The position numbers and the translations under genes were made by a program. Positions 62,299 through 64,000 of a DNA stretch of 64,000 nt are shown one piece after another. Source of the stretch: Catalinimonas sp964653665 (GTDB lineage Bacteria; Bacteroidota; Bacteroidia; Cytophagales; Cyclobacteriaceae); contig CAZZGE010000001.1 of the NCBI GenBank assembly GCA_964653665.1, forward strand, positions 19,780-83,779, read 5' to 3'. The notes under the pieces were generated by a model that was not told where the DNA came from, ran no database searches, and was given only the letters and a program-made list of their open reading frames with translations. Numbering within the stretch: position 1 is the stretch's first letter; each line of letters begins with the position of its first letter.

Positions 62299-62609
62299 GT
62301 GTGTAATTGAGCTTGTATGTTGGATAGTAGAGATTCTAAATAGATAATTTGAATTTGGACCAAAAACGTTCCGAGCGGGATAGTTTACTGGCATTTGACT
62401 GATACCTGTCCTATTTCATCTTTGATGAAATACTCGTCTAAGAGAATTGAGAATTTTTAGGACATCTTCTATTAAAGCGAGCAACTGATACAGCACGTAG
62501 TCATGGCTTTAACCATATCTTTGGTGCCTGTCGTGACTGGCGATGTGCATATCATTACAAAAATGCATAATTTGGAAATTCATCTTTCTTAAAAGTCAAA
62601 TACCTAACC
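62299..62609. other. Divergent promoter region
   Basis: A 311-base gap between the propeller and PLP-enzyme genes. TATCTTTG at 62516-62523 fits the -7 consensus for the rightward gene (87 bases before its ATG), but no TTTG lies at the right spacing upstream. No ORF or strong hairpin was seen. Confidence 0.4.
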
Positions 62610-63836
62610 ATGATGAATAGAAGAAATCTCCTCAAGCATTTAGCCGGACTACCCCTGGTGGGGGGCTTATTTGGCAGTAGTATTCCCCTTCAGTCAACAG
62701 CTTCTGCTGCCGTACCCCGTGATGTAAGCCTGTTCAAAGAGTTGGGAATACGTCCCCTGATCAATGCCCGGGGGACGATGACTTTTTTGTCCGGTTCACT
62801 GATGGAGCCCGAGGTGCTGGCAGCTATCAACGCAACAGCTCATGATTTTGCCGATATGCACGAGGTGGAGGACAAGGTAGGCGAGCGCATCGCAGAAATG
62901 CTCGAGTGCGAAGCAGCCATGGTTACTTCCGGGGCCGCCTGTGCACTGACGATCGGCACGGCGGCAGCTATCACGGGTACAGATATGGATAAGGTCATGC
63001 AGATTCCGAATCTAACGGGTCCTCAGCCGGAGGTGATTATCCAGAAAAAACATCGCTACGTTTTTGACCAGGCAGTACGTAGTGCGGGGGTAAAACTAGT
63101 GGAGGTAGAAAATGCTGAAGAAATGGATCAGGCATTTAACGAAAGAACGGCCATGACGCTGTTTTTCAATGCGGCTGTTTCCTGGTTCGGTATTGAAGAT
63201 AGCATCAATCACGAGGACTTTGTCGCTCTTTCTAAGAAGCATAAAATTCCCTCCTTCATTGATGCGGCAGCCGATGTTCCACCAGTAGAAAATCTATTCA
63301 AATACCAGAAGATGGGGTTTGATATGGTTACCTTTTCGGGAGGTAAGATGATACGTGGGCCACAAAGTGCCGGCCTGCTGTATGGCCGCAAAGATCTGAT
63401 TGAAGCGGCTAAGCTTAACTTCTCCCCGCATGAGAGCCCTATCGGGCGTTCCATGAAGGTGAATAAAGAAGAAATCTTTGGCATGTACGCCGCTCTGAAG
63501 CACTATTTGGAAAAAGATCACGAAAAAGAATGGCAGGAATGGATGGGACGTGCCAGGCATATCAAAGAGGTAGTGGAAACCGTCCCGGGTGTAACGGGTA
63601 CTACCCACATTCCCCAGGGGCGTGCCAATGTTTTTCCCGGCCTGTGGGTCAGCTGGGACCAGGAAAAGGTTAAAATCAAGCCTCGTGAAGTACTCCGGGC
63701 GCTGAGTGAAGGGGAACCCCGGATAGAGGCATCGGCCGGTGATGATGGTTTACGCATTGCTGTGGTCACGTTACAGCCGGAACACGTATCCATCTTGGCC
63801 AGGCGTATCAAAGAAGTGCTACAGGCGGCAGCATAA
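62610..63836 (+). CDS. Tat-exported SelA-like PLP-dependent enzyme
   Basis: A 408-residue fold-type-I PLP enzyme with a twin-arginine signal (NRRNLLKHLAGLPLVGG, then an Ala-rich ASA cleavage area near residue 33). The catalytic part shows LGIRPLINARGTMTFLSGSLM, MVTSGAACALTIGTAAAITG, the PLP-pyridine aspartate D218 in SFIDAAADVPP and the Schiff-base lysine K246 in SGGKMIRGPQSAGLLYG. These stretches match the SelA/D-glucosaminate-6-phosphate ammonia-lyase group. Tat export would allow PLP to be bound in the cytoplasm first. Substrate unknown; selenocysteine synthesis is unlikely for an exported protein. Confidence 0.85.
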   Translation: MMNRRNLLKHLAGLPLVGGLFGSSIPLQSTASAAVPRDVSLFKELGIRPLINARGTMTFLSGSLMEPEVLAAINATAHDFADMHEVEDKVGERIAEMLECEAAMVTSGAACALTIGTAAAITGTDMDKVMQIPNLTGPQPEVIIQKKHRYVFDQAVRSAGVKLVEVENAEEMDQAFNERTAMTLFFNAAVSWFGIEDSINHEDFVALSKKHKIPSFIDAAADVPPVENLFKYQKMGFDMVTFSGGKMIRGPQSAGLLYGRKDLIEAAKLNFSPHESPIGRSMKVNKEEIFGMYAALKHYLEKDHEKEWQEWMGRARHIKEVVETVPGVTGTTHIPQGRANVFPGLWVSWDQEKVKIKPREVLRALSEGEPRIEASAGDDGLRIAVVTLQPEHVSILARRIKEVLQAAA

Positions 63837-64000
63837 GCATGCTATAATAGCTTTGTCGCTCCTTTTTTTTTAGCAGCTATTTTCAACATCTTACAATGGG
63901 AAAGTGAGATTTTTTAATCGTTCAAATTAATCTTTGAGGCAAAAGGTACTCTACCCGACGATTTATGTAAGTTACTGACTATGAATAATTTTAGGCATCA
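63837..64000. other. Right-edge intergenic sequence
   Basis: No complete gene. An ATG at 63981 opens a frame (MNNFRH) that runs off the window and may be the start of the next gene, but six codons cannot decide it. Confidence 0.3.

Noticed and set aside
1..64000. rRNA, tRNA, CRISPR arrays, insertion sequences, replication origin
   Set aside because: Looked for in all intergenic gaps; none recognised. Gaps are mostly under 300 bases and hold promoters, hairpins and terminators only.

Overview
The window reads as a chromosomal segment of a marine or aquatic member of the Bacteroidota, most likely order Cytophagales. The evidence is a SusC/SusD pair, GldE, tandem OmpH/Skp genes behind BamA, DUF6089 barrels, a VCBS/ASPIC-UnbV lipoprotein, Bacteroidota-type promoters (TTTG-N19-TAnnTTTG), almost no Shine-Dalgarno sequences, and a tiny Cys-Lys/Arg-rich ribosomal protein typical of that phylum. 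No rRNA, tRNA, CRISPR array, insertion sequence or prophage was seen. Coding density is high and most genes are housekeeping.

Layout. 0-8 kb: a GNAT acetyltransferase, DUF4286, ferrochelatase (hemH) and chorismate mutase/prephenate dehydratase (pheA) on the minus strand, then glyA-tatC-rpiB, then a polytopic membrane protein. 8-17 kb: rbfA, a LolC/E-type permease, a large SNF2 helicase, rnhB, gcvT, comB, recX and an MFS exporter. 17-25 kb: a small poly-Asp membrane protein, dsbD, a TPR protein, a FemAB-like/GT2 pair, a Crp/Fnr regulator and mgtC. 24-31 kb: the minus-strand set HU - TPR - bS22/mS38-like protein - rng, divergent from mutY-ssb-gldE. 30-36 kb: two small enzymes, an RsmI-like methylase next to metK, and the minus-strand rpsU-xerC-hpf group. 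35-43 kb: the nucleotide-sugar operon ugd-uxs-galE, pdxJ, yqeY-cvpA, and hydrolase-CBS-nadK. 43-50 kb: an envelope biogenesis block, two DUF6089 proteins - uppS - bamA - ompH - ompH, closed by a perfect palindromic terminator. 50-64 kb: an accessory uptake locus, an MFS permease, SusC, SusD, a 1198-residue VCBS/ASPIC lipoprotein, a membrane-anchored FG-GAP/PQQ-like propeller and a Tat-exported SelA-like PLP enzyme.

How the parts fit. The 43-50 kb block makes and inserts outer-membrane components: UppS supplies the lipid carrier, BamA and the Skp-like chaperones fold barrels. The 35-38 kb operon feeds UDP-glucuronate, UDP-xylose and a 4-epimerised sugar to surface glycans, to which the FemAB/GT2 pair may also contribute. 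The 50-64 kb locus is the least ordinary part: an outer-membrane importer, an inner-membrane permease and three exported proteins of unclear substrate, with no local regulator and no glycoside hydrolase.

Cross-cutting features. Several genes start with TTG or GTG where no ATG is possible or where the conserved N-terminus demands it. Convergent genes often share or abut stop codons. Several intergenic gaps carry strong hairpins or palindromes that the genes do not explain (21.06, 24.25-24.41, 26.03-26.10, 40.74 and 51.65 kb). All functional calls rest on reading translations and remembered family features; no database search was run.
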